The notes below the pieces were generated by a model. That model was not told the origin of the DNA. It made no database searches and was given only the letters and a program-made list of their open reading frames with translations. The position numbers were made by a program, and so were the translations under genes. Below, one piece after another: positions 1 through 6,932 of a stretch of 11,745 nucleotides of DNA (the stretch's first letter is position 1; each line of letters opens with the position of its first letter). Origin of the DNA: Candidatus Peregrinibacteria bacterium RIFCSPLOWO2_01_FULL_48_20 (GTDB taxonomy: Bacteria > Patescibacteriota > Gracilibacteria > UBA1369 > 2-02-FULL-48-14); NCBI GenBank assembly GCA_001787475.1, contig MFXB01000036.1, positions 1 through 11,745 of the forward strand, written 5' to 3'.

Positions 1-891
1 GATGATGGCTAAGAGCAGAGAGACACCTCCCACGATGAGGCCGGTGGCTTCTTTAATGAAGGGTCCGACGAGGGGCAGTTTTCGCATGAGATGAGAGAAG
101 TAGCGGAGCGGGCCGAGAATGCTGCCGAATCCAATAAAGAGCATGAAGAACGCGGCGATGCGAAGTCCCCAGGCGCGAGTGGAGTCGCGGGCTTGAAGTT
201 CAAGCAAAGTTTGCGCTTGATCGTAAGGAGAAAGTACGAAAGTTTTTTGCGCGGAGCTGATTTTCCCGCCGGAAGCGTCTCCGGCAACCGTGAGCTGATC
301 CGGAAGGGGGAAAATGGTCCAAACGTCACGCGTGGTTTCGGTTTGATCAACGATTTTTTCCTCAAGGCCGAGCATTACGGCAAGCGACGAAAAGGTGACT
401 TCATAGGCGCCCACTGTGACGGTGGCAAATTCTTCGGTGCTGTTTTGCGTTTCCCAAACGTCGCGTTCCACGAGGTAGCATTGCTTACAGTTTCCATCTT
501 CATCACATTCCAAAACGGTGGATTCAATGATGCGAGCGTCGTCGGAAACGTCTCCACATTGTTCTTCTTGTTTGGTGATGAGTTCTTGGTTTTCTTCACG
601 GTAGTAGAGGCAGCTTTGCTCATTTTCCACACAGGCCAGGGGAGCGGCCACTTCCGGCGTGCCCGTGAAGGTCACGTAGCCGTCGGCGGCGGCATCGATT
701 TCAACGGGCGTGGCGCCGGCAAAATCTTTGGCGGTGTGTTGGCTTTCGGCCAACCACAAAACAACGGGGGCGGCCAGAATCAATCCGACTCCCACAAAAA
801 CGCCTATGACGGTTCCGGCCAGACTTTGGGATTTTTTAATTCGGACGCCTCCCGTAGAGGTGCTTACACTGCTCAGGTTGAGGTCTGTCAT
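1..891 (-). CDS. TMEM43-like (DUF1625-type) membrane protein with GIDE-like middle region, partial
   Basis: The frame is open from ATG at 891 to the left edge (297 codons), so the C-terminus is missing. Residues about 22-48 form a hydrophobic segment, probably a signal anchor. Residues about 50-235 are a soluble region, and a second hydrophobic hairpin starts near 240 with an RAWGLRIAAFFMLFIGFG-type segment, then PLR, a basic loop, LPLVGPFIK and TGLIVGG. That C-terminal order matches TMEM43/DUF1625 proteins as I know them. The middle (GTPEVAAPLAC...CLYYREE, later a KTFVLSPYDQAQTLLE stretch) also resembles the GIDE domain of MUL1-type membrane proteins. Six cysteines (87, 94, 112, 129, 135, 138) lie in the soluble region, which suggests disulfides outside the cytoplasm. 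There is no Shine-Dalgarno before the ATG. The gene lies 33 bases downstream of def on the same strand and may be co-transcribed. Its role is unknown; TMEM43 relatives are thought to organise membranes. The family call is from remembered similarity. Confidence 0.78.
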   Translation of the reverse strand, partial: MTDLNLSSVSTSTGGVRIKKSQSLAGTVIGVFVGVGLILAAPVVLWLAESQHTAKDFAGATPVEIDAAADGYVTFTGTPEVAAPLACVENEQSCLYYREENQELITKQEEQCGDVSDDARIIESTVLECDEDGNCKQCYLVERDVWETQNSTEEFATVTVGAYEVTFSSLAVMLGLEEKIVDQTETTRDVWTIFPLPDQLTVAGDASGGKISSAQKTFVLSPYDQAQTLLELQARDSTRAWGLRIAAFFMLFIGFGSILGPLRYFSHLMRKLPLVGPFIKEATGLIVGGVSLLLAII

Positions 892-901
892 AGACGTGGG
901 T

Positions 902-932
902 GAGAATTAAAATTCTCGCTCACTTTAGCGAG
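902..932 (-). terminator. Overlapping hairpins between def and the TMEM43-like gene (weak terminator or leader structure)
   Basis: Two stems share bases. CTCGCT (915-920) pairs with AGCGAG (927-932) across a 6-base loop and includes the def stop codon. GAGAATT (902-908) pairs with AATTCTC (911-917). They overlap at 915-917, so they cannot both form. In the minus direction the first stem is followed by AATTTTAATTC, a poor U-tract. In the plus direction it is followed by a good T-run (934-939 and on), but no plus-strand gene is known here. It could attenuate read-through from def. Confidence 0.3.
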
Positions 933-1407
933 ATTTTTTCTTTTCTTCAAGCTCGTAGGCGCGGTCGATGAAGAGTTTGCCGTCGAGATGATCCACTTCG
1001 TGCTGGATGATGCGGGCGTTAAACCCATGGAGTTCCAGCGTTTGCTCCTGGTTTCGGAGGTTTTTGTAGCGGAAGAGGATGCGCGAAGCGCGTCTGACCT
1101 TGCCCCACATTCCTCGAAGACTGAGACAGCCTTCTTCTCCGTCGTCGAGTTCTTCGGATATTTCTAAAATTTCCGGGTTGATGATGGGGAAGATGATTTC
1201 GTTTTTTTCGCCGGGGTTGAGTTTCACAATGGCCATGCGGATGTTGCGTCCAACCTGGGGCGCGGCGATGCCCACGCCGTTTTCATGCTCCATGGTTTTA
1301 GTCATGTCCAGCGCAAAAGAGCGCAATTCGGGCGTGATGGTTTTCACGGGCATGGAAACTGTCCGAAGAATTGTGTTGTCGGCGCCTTGGACTACGGTCA
1401 TGCTCAT
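925..1407 (-). CDS. def: Peptide deformylase
   Basis: This cytoplasmic metalloenzyme removes the formyl group from the N-terminal methionine of new proteins. At 160 residues it has the usual family length. All three signature motifs are present: GVGIAAPQ (44-51), EGCLS (92-96) and HEVDH (136-140). The expected metal ligands are Cys94, His136 and His140, and the catalytic residue is Glu137. The C-terminus is a lysine-rich tail (EEKKKSR). The start ATG at 1407 overlaps the prfB stop as ATGA, so translation is probably coupled to prfB; no Shine-Dalgarno is visible. A second in-frame ATG lies two codons later. The stop TAA (925-927) sits inside a hairpin. Pairing with prfB puts two protein-synthesis functions in one operon. 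The family assignment is secure. Confidence 0.97.
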   Translation of the reverse strand: MSMTVVQGADNTILRTVSMPVKTITPELRSFALDMTKTMEHENGVGIAAPQVGRNIRMAIVKLNPGEKNEIIFPIINPEILEISEELDDGEEGCLSLRGMWGKVRRASRILFRYKNLRNQEQTLELHGFNARIIQHEVDHLDGKLFIDRAYELEEKKKSR

Positions 1408-2489
1408 GATTTCATTTTTAGCTCGGCTTCGATGAATTCGTCAAGGGCGCCGTCGAGGACTTTGTCGACTTGGCTTGTTTCAAAGTCGGTGCGATGGTCT
1501 TTTACCATTTGATAAGGCTGAAGGACATAAGAGCGAATCTGATTGCCCCAGGAGTGTTGCACATGGTCGCCCGTGATCTGCTCCATGGTTTCGAGGTGAT
1601 GTTTTTCTTGGAGAGCGAGCAGCTTGGATTTGAGGGTATGGAGCGCGTTTTCACGATTTTGGATTTGGCTGCGTTCCGTTTGGCATGTCACGGTGAGGCC
1701 GCTGGGTTTGTGGGTGAGGCGCACGGCGCTGGAGACTTTATTCACATTTTGGCCGCCGGCTCCGCTGGAGCGAATGAACTCCCACTCGAGGTCATCTTCT
1801 TTAATTTCGAGATCCGCTTGCTCTATGTCCGGAGTGACGTCCACCATGGCGAAGGACGTTTCACGCGTGTGTTTCGCGTTAAACGGAGAAAGGCGAACGA
1901 GGCGATGCACGCCATGTTCATGTTTGAGGTAACCATAAACGTGCGTGCCTTCCACTTTGAAGGAAGCGCTTTTGATGCCGGCTTCTTCGGCGGGAGAAAG
2001 GTCGAGCTGGGTGGTTTTCCAGCCTTTCGTTTCACAATAGCGAAGGTACATGCGCATCAGCATTTCCGCAAAATCTTGAGCGTCCACGCCGCCGGTTCCC
2101 GCGTGGAAAGAAAGAACGGCATCATTTTGATCGTAGGTGCCGGAAAGGTAGAGCTCAATGTTGAGACGGTTATGGGTTTTTTCGGCTTCGCGCGTGTCCG
2201 CGTCGAGCTGAGTAATGCTTTCTTTGTCCGAGGTGTCCACCATTTCCGTGAGATCAAGAAGGCTTTTTACGTCGTGCGCGAGCTTTTCCCAATCTTCGAT
2301 GGTCGTGCGAAGAAAACCCGCTTCCTTGGAAACTTTTTGAGCGCTCAATTGGTCGTTCCAAAAGTCGGTCGCGCCCATTTCCACGTCCAGCGCGGCGAGG
2401 TGGGATTTCTTTTGAGGAAGGTCCAAATGGACCAGCGATTTTTGGACTTCGTCCTGAAGGAGCCGGAGGCGATCTTTGATTTCTTGCAT
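1404..2489 (-). CDS. prfB: Peptide chain release factor 2 (RF2)
   Basis: RF2 reads UAA and UGA stop codons in the ribosomal A site and triggers peptide release. From ATG 2489 the product is 361 residues, close to the roughly 365 usual for RF2. The anticodon-like SPF tripeptide (about 201-203) marks it as RF2 rather than RF1, and the catalytic GGQ lies at about 245-247 in SGAGGQNVN. An N-terminal helical domain with the FWNDQ signature (about 43-47) is present. Many prfB genes need a programmed +1 frameshift at CTTTGA near codon 25. Here the equivalent place reads through as CAT TTG GAC in one frame, so that autoregulation is absent. The frame stays open upstream to 2609, but the extra residues do not look like RF2 and would overlap the divergent gene. 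There is no clear Shine-Dalgarno. The TGA stop overlaps def. Confidence 0.96.
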   Translation of the reverse strand: MQEIKDRLRLLQDEVQKSLVHLDLPQKKSHLAALDVEMGATDFWNDQLSAQKVSKEAGFLRTTIEDWEKLAHDVKSLLDLTEMVDTSDKESITQLDADTREAEKTHNRLNIELYLSGTYDQNDAVLSFHAGTGGVDAQDFAEMLMRMYLRYCETKGWKTTQLDLSPAEEAGIKSASFKVEGTHVYGYLKHEHGVHRLVRLSPFNAKHTRETSFAMVDVTPDIEQADLEIKEDDLEWEFIRSSGAGGQNVNKVSSAVRLTHKPSGLTVTCQTERSQIQNRENALHTLKSKLLALQEKHHLETMEQITGDHVQHSWGNQIRSYVLQPYQMVKDHRTDFETSQVDKVLDGALDEFIEAELKMKS

Positions 2490-2504
2490 ATCGGCGACTA
2501 GAAT
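2476..2504 (+). promoter_or_regulatory. Candidate promoter of the flippase gene
   Basis: TTGATT (2476-2481), a 17-base spacer and TAGAAT (2499-2504) match the -35/-10 consensus at 4/6 and 5/6. The -10 box ends 10 bases before ATG 2515, so the transcript would start only a few bases before the start codon and be nearly leaderless. The -35 lies inside the first codons of prfB. Seen by eye only. Confidence 0.45.
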
Positions 2505-2527
2505 ACCTTGCGAAATGTCTACCGCAA
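2500..2527 (-). promoter_or_regulatory. Candidate promoter of prfB-def
   Basis: On the minus strand, TTGCGG (2522-2527), a 16-base spacer and TATTCT (2500-2505) precede ATG 2489. The -10 box is almost the same base pairs as the flippase -10 on the other strand, so the two promoters would compete. The match is modest (TATTCT 4/6, a weaker -35). Confidence 0.3.
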
Positions 2528-4014
2528 AGAAAATCCTATCGAATACGGCCGTGCAGGTGTTTGGACGTGCCATTATGGCTGTCCTTTCGATTGTGATTTT
2601 GAAGATCATTTCGCACTTTTTGAGCGTGGAGGGCTACGGGCAGTACACGGCGGTTTATGAGTTTTTGGCGTTTTTCGGGATTGCGGCGGACTTGGGCCTT
2701 TTTACAATTGCGGTGCGGGAAATGAGCAAAGGAGAAAGGGATAGAGTTTTTATTGCGAATAATATTTTGGGGATGCGTATGAGTTTGGCGGCCGTGATGA
2801 TGGCACTCGCAACGGTGGCCGGATTTTTGATTCCGGCGTATTCGGAAACGTATATCCCCATGGGCATTGCGGTGGCTTCGTTTTCGGTTTTTTTGGCGAT
2901 CATGCATGGGACGGTTTCCAGCGTTTTACAGGTGGATCTTCGGATGCAGCATTCCACCTGGGGGCTCGTGATAGGGAAGTTTATTTCGCTGGGATGGATG
3001 GCGGCGGTGATTTTTTATTTTTATGCGGGGGCGCCTTCCGCGGAGGCGTTCAATCAACTCATGGTAGCCGGCGTGGTGGGGAATTTAGTGGCATTTTTGT
3101 ATACGTTTTATTTCGTGCTCCACGTGCAAAAAGTACGGCCGCAGTTTACGGCGGAGTATTGGAAGGAGCTGGCGCTTACGGCCGCGCCGTACGGCGCGGC
3201 GCTCATACTCAACATGGTTTATTTTCGCGTGAGCAGTCTCATGCTGCTGTTTATGGAGGGACCCAAGGAGCTCGGATACCTCGGCCCCGCGATGCGTATT
3301 TTGGAAATTCTCAACGTGATCCCTGTCTTTTTTATGAACAGCGTGCTCCCCGTTTTGTCGCGGGCGCTGAAGGAAAGCAGCCAAAAGGCGGAGCGCATCG
3401 TGCAGCTCGCGTTCAGCTTTTTGTTTATGACGGCGCTGCCCATGACGCTCGGGCTTTACCTTTTGGCGTATCCCATCATTTTTCTTATCACCCAGCCGGA
3501 GTTTTTGAGCCAGCTCGATAAAGGAATTTACGGTTCCGACTACGCTTTGCAGATTTTGGTGCTCGCCATGTTTTTTATGTTCCTCAACAGCACCTTCAAC
3601 TATTCGCTCATCGCCGTGGGGAAACAAAACAAGCTTTTGTGGATCAACGGCAGTGCGGCGCTCATCAACATTGCCATTAACTGGTTTATGATTCCTCGCC
3701 TTGGTTTCCGTGGAGCAGCCTTGTCCAGCGTGCTTATTGAGCTCTTTATTCTGACCTTATCTTTCTTGGTGGCCCGGCGTTATATCCATTTCAAGTTCGA
3801 CCTCTTGCTGATCTTGAAAACCTTGGCGGCAGGGCTGCTGATGGGCGCCGGGGTTTACTTTCTAAAAGACCCCACCTACAACTTGTGGGGACTTCAGAAT
3901 TTAAATGTTTTGGTGCTTTCCGTAGGCGGTGCCCTCGTATACGGTGGGCTGCTTTATCTTTTGGGTGCCATCCCCGAGGAGTTCCGCAAAAAGATGGGGG
4001 AGAAATTGGCTTAA
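2515..4014 (+). CDS. Oligosaccharide/polysaccharide flippase (Wzx-like, MOP superfamily)
   Basis: This integral membrane protein of 499 residues has many hydrophobic segments, about 12-14 by eye, with short charged loops. The N-terminus (helix to about 33, then FLSVEGYGQYTAVYEFLAFF and ADLGLFTIAVREMSK) is typical of the polysaccharide-synthesis/Wzx family, which moves lipid-linked sugar repeat units across the membrane. The region near 360 (FFMFLNSTFNYSLIAVGKQNK) and the INIAINWFMIPRLGFRGAALSS segment match the family's C-terminal half. ATG 2515 was chosen because the preceding codons overlap prfB and do not resemble the family. There is no Shine-Dalgarno, and a -10-like box lies 10 bases upstream. 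No glycosyltransferase genes are nearby, so the cargo cannot be inferred. MurJ-type lipid II flipping is less likely from the N-terminal signature but not excluded. Confidence 0.9.
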   Translation: MSTAKKILSNTAVQVFGRAIMAVLSIVILKIISHFLSVEGYGQYTAVYEFLAFFGIAADLGLFTIAVREMSKGERDRVFIANNILGMRMSLAAVMMALATVAGFLIPAYSETYIPMGIAVASFSVFLAIMHGTVSSVLQVDLRMQHSTWGLVIGKFISLGWMAAVIFYFYAGAPSAEAFNQLMVAGVVGNLVAFLYTFYFVLHVQKVRPQFTAEYWKELALTAAPYGAALILNMVYFRVSSLMLLFMEGPKELGYLGPAMRILEILNVIPVFFMNSVLPVLSRALKESSQKAERIVQLAFSFLFMTALPMTLGLYLLAYPIIFLITQPEFLSQLDKGIYGSDYALQILVLAMFFMFLNSTFNYSLIAVGKQNKLLWINGSAALINIAINWFMIPRLGFRGAALSSVLIELFILTLSFLVARRYIHFKFDLLLILKTLAAGLLMGAGVYFLKDPTYNLWGLQNLNVLVLSVGGALVYGGLLYLLGAIPEEFRKKMGEKLA

Positions 4015-4019
4015 GCTTA

Positions 4020-4742
4020 TTACAAATTTCCTGAGCCGGTCGTTGGGGCCGGTTCAAAGTGCGGTTCAAGATCAATGCTTCCGCCCACAAGATTTTCTTC
4101 TTCTTTCGGGGCTTCACAGCGTTCGTTGAAATCGGCGGCCTTTTGACCCACTTCACCTCCGGGGAAGAAGTTGGCTCCGTGGTATTCGAAGGCGTCACAC
4201 TCTCCGCTTTCTTGGCATTGAGCGAGTCCGTAAAGAACGGTTGCGCGATCGCAAGGAGTCCAGTGGGATTCAAAAAATCGTGGCGTAAGGGCGATGCTTG
4301 CTTCGTCGGCCAGAAAACCTTGCACCTGTGCCCTGTCGCTGTTCACTTTAAAATCAATTCCGTTCTGCGAGCAAAACGTCGACGGTAAGGATGCTTTCGT
4401 TCCTTCCACTTTACTCATAAGATCCCATGCTTTTTGGGCAATCTTTATCTTTGCCGCACTGCAGTCTCCGGGGACGGTTTCGGGGGCGCCCCAAGATGTC
4501 CAAGCGAACCCGTCTCCTTTTTTCCCTTGTTCGGCAAAAATTCTTTGGCGAGCCTGTGCAACTTGGTCGCTTACGGGCGGCGGCAAGAACTCGCCTTCAC
4601 CGCGACGAAATGTTTCCGTTTGTGCGGAGGCGGTGGCTTCGCTTTCGTCGTCACTATCCTTCATAGCAATAGAGTAGGCGGCTCCGACTAATCCAAGAAC
4701 GGTAGCGGTCATAATGGCTCTGGGCTTGGTGATAAGTGCCAT
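4020..4742 (-). CDS. Secreted or membrane-anchored cysteine-containing protein, function unknown
   Basis: I do not recognise this 240-residue protein. The N-terminus is short and basic, then hydrophobic (about residues 8-26, with TATVLGLVGAAYSIAM). This looks like a signal peptide or membrane anchor and is followed by an acidic Ser/Ala/Thr linker (29-43). The rest is soluble, with six cysteines (94, 124, 164, 176, 182, 209), which fits disulfide bonding outside the cytoplasm, and a Pro/Glu-rich tail. There is no lipobox cysteine near the anchor. The stop lies 5 bases from the convergent flippase stop. A good promoter with perfect TTGACA sits upstream (4774-4802). No Shine-Dalgarno precedes ATG 4742; an internal ATG at 4712 would shorten the anchor. 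The strong N-terminal signal and the promoter argue that the gene is real. Confidence 0.75.
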   Translation of the reverse strand: MALITKPRAIMTATVLGLVGAAYSIAMKDSDDESEATASAQTETFRRGEGEFLPPPVSDQVAQARQRIFAEQGKKGDGFAWTSWGAPETVPGDCSAAKIKIAQKAWDLMSKVEGTKASLPSTFCSQNGIDFKVNSDRAQVQGFLADEASIALTPRFFESHWTPCDRATVLYGLAQCQESGECDAFEYHGANFFPGGEVGQKAADFNERCEAPKEEENLVGGSIDLEPHFEPAPTTGSGNL

Positions 4743-4773
4743 GGAAGAAAGTTTAAATTAAAAACAGGAGCTT

Positions 4774-4802
4774 ACTTTAATACTTTTGCTCCGTTTTGTC
4801 AA
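4774..4802 (-). promoter_or_regulatory. Promoter of the secreted-protein gene
   Basis: On the minus strand a perfect -35 TTGACA (4797-4802) is followed by a 17-base spacer and TAAAGT (4774-4779, 4/6 to TATAAT). Transcription would start about 25 bases before ATG 4742. The direct repeat AAAGTA occurs twice around the -10. Confidence 0.55.
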
Positions 4803-4814
4803 GCCCCATTGGGA

Positions 4815-4856
4815 TAGACCGGGCGGGTTGGCTTTGCTACACTTTTTCTGTAGAAA
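4815..4856 (+). promoter_or_regulatory. Candidate promoter(s) of the RNase J gene
   Basis: Two overlapping weak matches exist. TAGACC (4815-4820) with TACACT (4838-4843), and TTGGCT (4828-4833) with TAGAAA (4851-4856), each have a 17-base spacer and 8/12 consensus bases. The first leaves the Shine-Dalgarno inside the leader and is preferred. A small hairpin CTACA/TGTAG (4837-4841, 4849-4853) lies in the same place. Confidence 0.3.
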
Positions 4857-4861
4857 AAATC

Positions 4862-4870
4862 GAGGGGAAG
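4862..4870 (+). promoter_or_regulatory. Strong Shine-Dalgarno that fixes a TTG start for RNase J
   Basis: GAGGGGAAG lies 8 bases (measured from GAGGGG) before the in-frame TTG at 4876, but about 26 bases before the first plausible ATG at 4894. This spacing favours the TTG. Confidence 0.65.
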
Positions 4871-4875
4871 AAGAC

Positions 4876-6684
4876 TTGATTTTGCTGTCATCAATGAAAC
4901 AAATCGATAAATTGTCCGAATGGCTTAGGGAGGCCGTCCAGGGCGGAAGTAAAGCTCCGCTGGCTTCGCCGAGGGAGGTGGTGGCCGCGGTGCCGCAAAA
5001 GAATTCGCGCGGGCCCGGGGTGCATCCTAAAACCTTGCGTTGTATCCCCATCGGGGGCTTGGAAGAAGTTGGGAAGAACTCCATGGTTGTGGAGTATGAG
5101 CAGGATATTCTCGCCATCGACATGGGCTTCCAGTTTCCCGAGGATGAGCTTTTCGGGGTGGATTACGTGATTCCGGACATTCAATACCTTGTGGAGCGCA
5201 AGCATCGCTTGAAGGGAATTTTGATCACGCACGGGCATTTGGACCATATCGGGGCGATTCCTTACGTTTTGGCGGATCTTGGCTTTCCGACCATTTACGG
5301 CTCGGCACTGTCTCTTGGGCTTGTGCAAAAACAGCTCGAGGAGCACAAGCTGCTCAAGTCGGCCAAGTTTAAGGTGGTGGACAACAAACAAACTTATAAC
5401 TTCGGGCAGCTCCAGGTGGAGTTTTTCCGCGTGAACCATTCCATTCCAGACGCGATGGGTGTTTACGTGCGCAGTCCGGTGGGCAACCTTGTGCACACGG
5501 GCGACTTTAAATTTGACTTCACTCCTTCCGACGGAATTGAGGCGGACATTCAACGACTTTCCGAAATCGGGAAGCGGGGGGTGGATCTGCTTTTTTCCGA
5601 TAGCACCAACGCGTTGAAGCCGGGACATACTATTTCCGAACGCTTTGTGGCGGGGAATCTTGAAGAGAATATTGCAAAAGCCAAGGGCCGCGTTATTATT
5701 GCGTGTTTTTCTTCCATGATCGGACGTATCCAGCAGCTTTTGGAGTTCGCAAAACAACATGGGCGAAAGGTTTTTTTGTCCGGCGGAAGTTTGCTTAGCA
5801 ACTTTGAGATCGCGCGGAAGCTCGGGTATTTGAAGTTCGATAAACAGCTTATTGTGGACATTCGTCAGGTGAATCAGCACGCCGATAAGGATGTTTTGAT
5901 TCTTACGACAGGTGGCCAGGGCGAACCGATGGCGGCGCTCTCTCGAATGGCCACGGGTGCGCATGCTCAGGTCAAAATTCATGACGGCGATACCGTGGTG
6001 GTCTCTTCTTCGCCCATTCCGGGCAATGAAAAACAGGTGGCTTTTCTGGTGGACGCTCTGTCGCGCTTTGGCGCTTACGTGGTCAGCAATCAAATGATGG
6101 ATGTGCACGCGTCGGGACACGGTCAACAGGAAGATCTGAAGCTCATGATGAGCTTGGTCCGTCCAGAGCATTTGGTGCCCATTCATGGTAATTTTTACAT
6201 GCGACGCGCTCATGGTCAGTTGGCACCGGAGGCCGGGGTCTCAAAAGACAACGTGCATCTTATGGATAACGGGAATGTGCTCGAGGTGCGCGACCATAAA
6301 GTGAGTTCCAAAAAAGAGGATATTAAGGTGCGCTACGTAGTGGTGGATGGAACCGGGAAGGGGGACTTGGGCTCACAGATTTTGAAAGAACGTGAGGCGA
6401 TGGCGCAAAACGGTTTGATCAGTTTGGTTTTGAAGTTAAGGAAAGGACAGCTCGCCGGAAATCCGGTGATCACGACGCGCGGTTTTGTGGGGCTTAAGGA
6501 ACAACAAAAAGCGGTCAAGGAAATTGACAAAAAGCTTCGTGAGAGTTTGCAGAAAATTAACAAACGCAACAAGAGTCCTTCCGTGGAAGATTATGAGCAT
6601 GGTATTCGCAGCGATGTTGCCGGGCTTGCTCTGCAACGGTTCAATAAAAGGCCGGTGATTCTTCCGGTGATTTTGTTTGTGTAG
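4876..6684 (+). CDS. rnj: Ribonuclease J (metallo-beta-lactamase/beta-CASP)
   Basis: RNase J is a zinc-dependent endoribonuclease and 5'-3' exoribonuclease for RNA decay and maturation in the cytoplasm. From TTG 4876 the product is 602 residues. The metallo-beta-lactamase core starts near residue 55 (CIPIGGLEEVGKN). It carries HGHLDH (119-124), HSIPDA (His188) and HTGDFKFD (Asp210). The beta-CASP part has DSTN (242-245), SGHGQQEDL (413-421) and PIHGN (His437), all typical of RNase J. The C-terminal domain (about 470-602) is present, so the protein is complete. About 50 residues before the core are extra compared with Bacillus RNase J1; they are Ala/Pro/Ser-rich in part and probably flexible. 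The next gene is dnaN, about 410 bases away, across a putative origin. Starting at ATG 4894 would give 596 residues. Confidence 0.95.
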   Translation: MILLSSMKQIDKLSEWLREAVQGGSKAPLASPREVVAAVPQKNSRGPGVHPKTLRCIPIGGLEEVGKNSMVVEYEQDILAIDMGFQFPEDELFGVDYVIPDIQYLVERKHRLKGILITHGHLDHIGAIPYVLADLGFPTIYGSALSLGLVQKQLEEHKLLKSAKFKVVDNKQTYNFGQLQVEFFRVNHSIPDAMGVYVRSPVGNLVHTGDFKFDFTPSDGIEADIQRLSEIGKRGVDLLFSDSTNALKPGHTISERFVAGNLEENIAKAKGRVIIACFSSMIGRIQQLLEFAKQHGRKVFLSGGSLLSNFEIARKLGYLKFDKQLIVDIRQVNQHADKDVLILTTGGQGEPMAALSRMATGAHAQVKIHDGDTVVVSSSPIPGNEKQVAFLVDALSRFGAYVVSNQMMDVHASGHGQQEDLKLMMSLVRPEHLVPIHGNFYMRRAHGQLAPEAGVSKDNVHLMDNGNVLEVRDHKVSSKKEDIKVRYVVVDGTGKGDLGSQILKEREAMAQNGLISLVLKLRKGQLAGNPVITTRGFVGLKEQQKAVKEIDKKLRESLQKINKRNKSPSVEDYEHGIRSDVAGLALQRFNKRPVILPVILFV

Positions 6685-6713
6685 TGTGTCGCTTGCGTGG
6701 CGGCTCTTTCTGT

Positions 6714-6732
6714 AGCTCACCTTCGGTGAGTT
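6714..6732 (+). terminator. Hairpin after RNase J (weak terminator)
   Basis: AGCTCACC (6714-6721) pairs with GGTGAGTT (6725-6732) across a TTC loop, including one G-T pair. It sits 30 bases after the stop codon. No T-run follows, so simple intrinsic termination is doubtful. It overlaps the first DnaA-box-like 9-mer by one base. Confidence 0.35.
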
Positions 6733-6740
6733 GTGTAAAA
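6732..6740 (-). promoter_or_regulatory. DnaA-box-like site 1 (TTTTACACA on minus strand)
   Basis: It matches TTWTNCACA exactly. The plus-strand 10-mer TTGTGTAAAA (6731-6740) is repeated unchanged at 6778-6787. Confidence 0.5.
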
Positions 6741-6778
6741 CTTGTGGACGGCGTTGGGTGGAGTTTTGCGCGGTGTTT

Positions 6779-6787
6779 TGTGTAAAA
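6779..6787 (-). promoter_or_regulatory. DnaA-box-like site 2 (TTTTACACA on minus strand)
   Basis: This is an identical second copy, 47 bases after site 1 and in the same orientation. Confidence 0.5.
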
Positions 6788-6890
6788 GTTTGTTTTTACG
6801 CGCTTGGTTTTGTTTTGCTTTTTTAAAGTTCTTCAAAGCGGCCGTTGGTGTTGCCCGTGTTTTAATCAACCTTGGTGTGTTTTCAACGAG

Positions 6891-6899
6891 TTTTGCACA
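6891..6899 (+). promoter_or_regulatory. DnaA-box-like site 3 (TTTTGCACA on plus strand)
   Basis: It matches TTWTNCACA on the plus strand, so it faces sites 1 and 2. A degenerate relative, TTTTGCGCG, lies at 6764-6772. Confidence 0.5.
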
Positions 6900-6923
6900 G
6901 CTTTTTTGTTTTACAGATCAAAG

Positions 6924-6932
6924 TTTTGCACA
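6924..6932 (+). promoter_or_regulatory. DnaA-box-like site 4 (TTTTGCACA on plus strand)
   Basis: This second plus-strand copy starts 33 bases after site 3, about three helical turns, which places both on the same face of the DNA. Confidence 0.5.

Noticed and set aside
91..903. 270-codon open frame on the plus strand opposite the TMEM43-like gene
   Set aside because: The minus-strand frame has membrane segments and family signatures, while this one is compositionally biased and unrecognisable.
1470..2501. 343-codon open frame on the plus strand opposite prfB
   Set aside because: It is a shadow of prfB, with Phe/Gly/Val-biased composition and no motifs.
2490..2609. Upstream 40-codon extension of prfB
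   Set aside because: The extra residues do not resemble the RF2 N-terminus and overlap the divergent flippase gene.
4025..4060. GAGCCGG/CCGGTTC hairpin near the convergent gene ends
   Set aside because: It lies within the secreted-protein coding end and no T-run follows on either strand, so a terminator call is not supported.
4891..6213. 440-codon open frame on the minus strand opposite RNase J
   Set aside because: The plus strand encodes all RNase J motifs there. The antisense product is His/Arg-rich with no recognisable domain.
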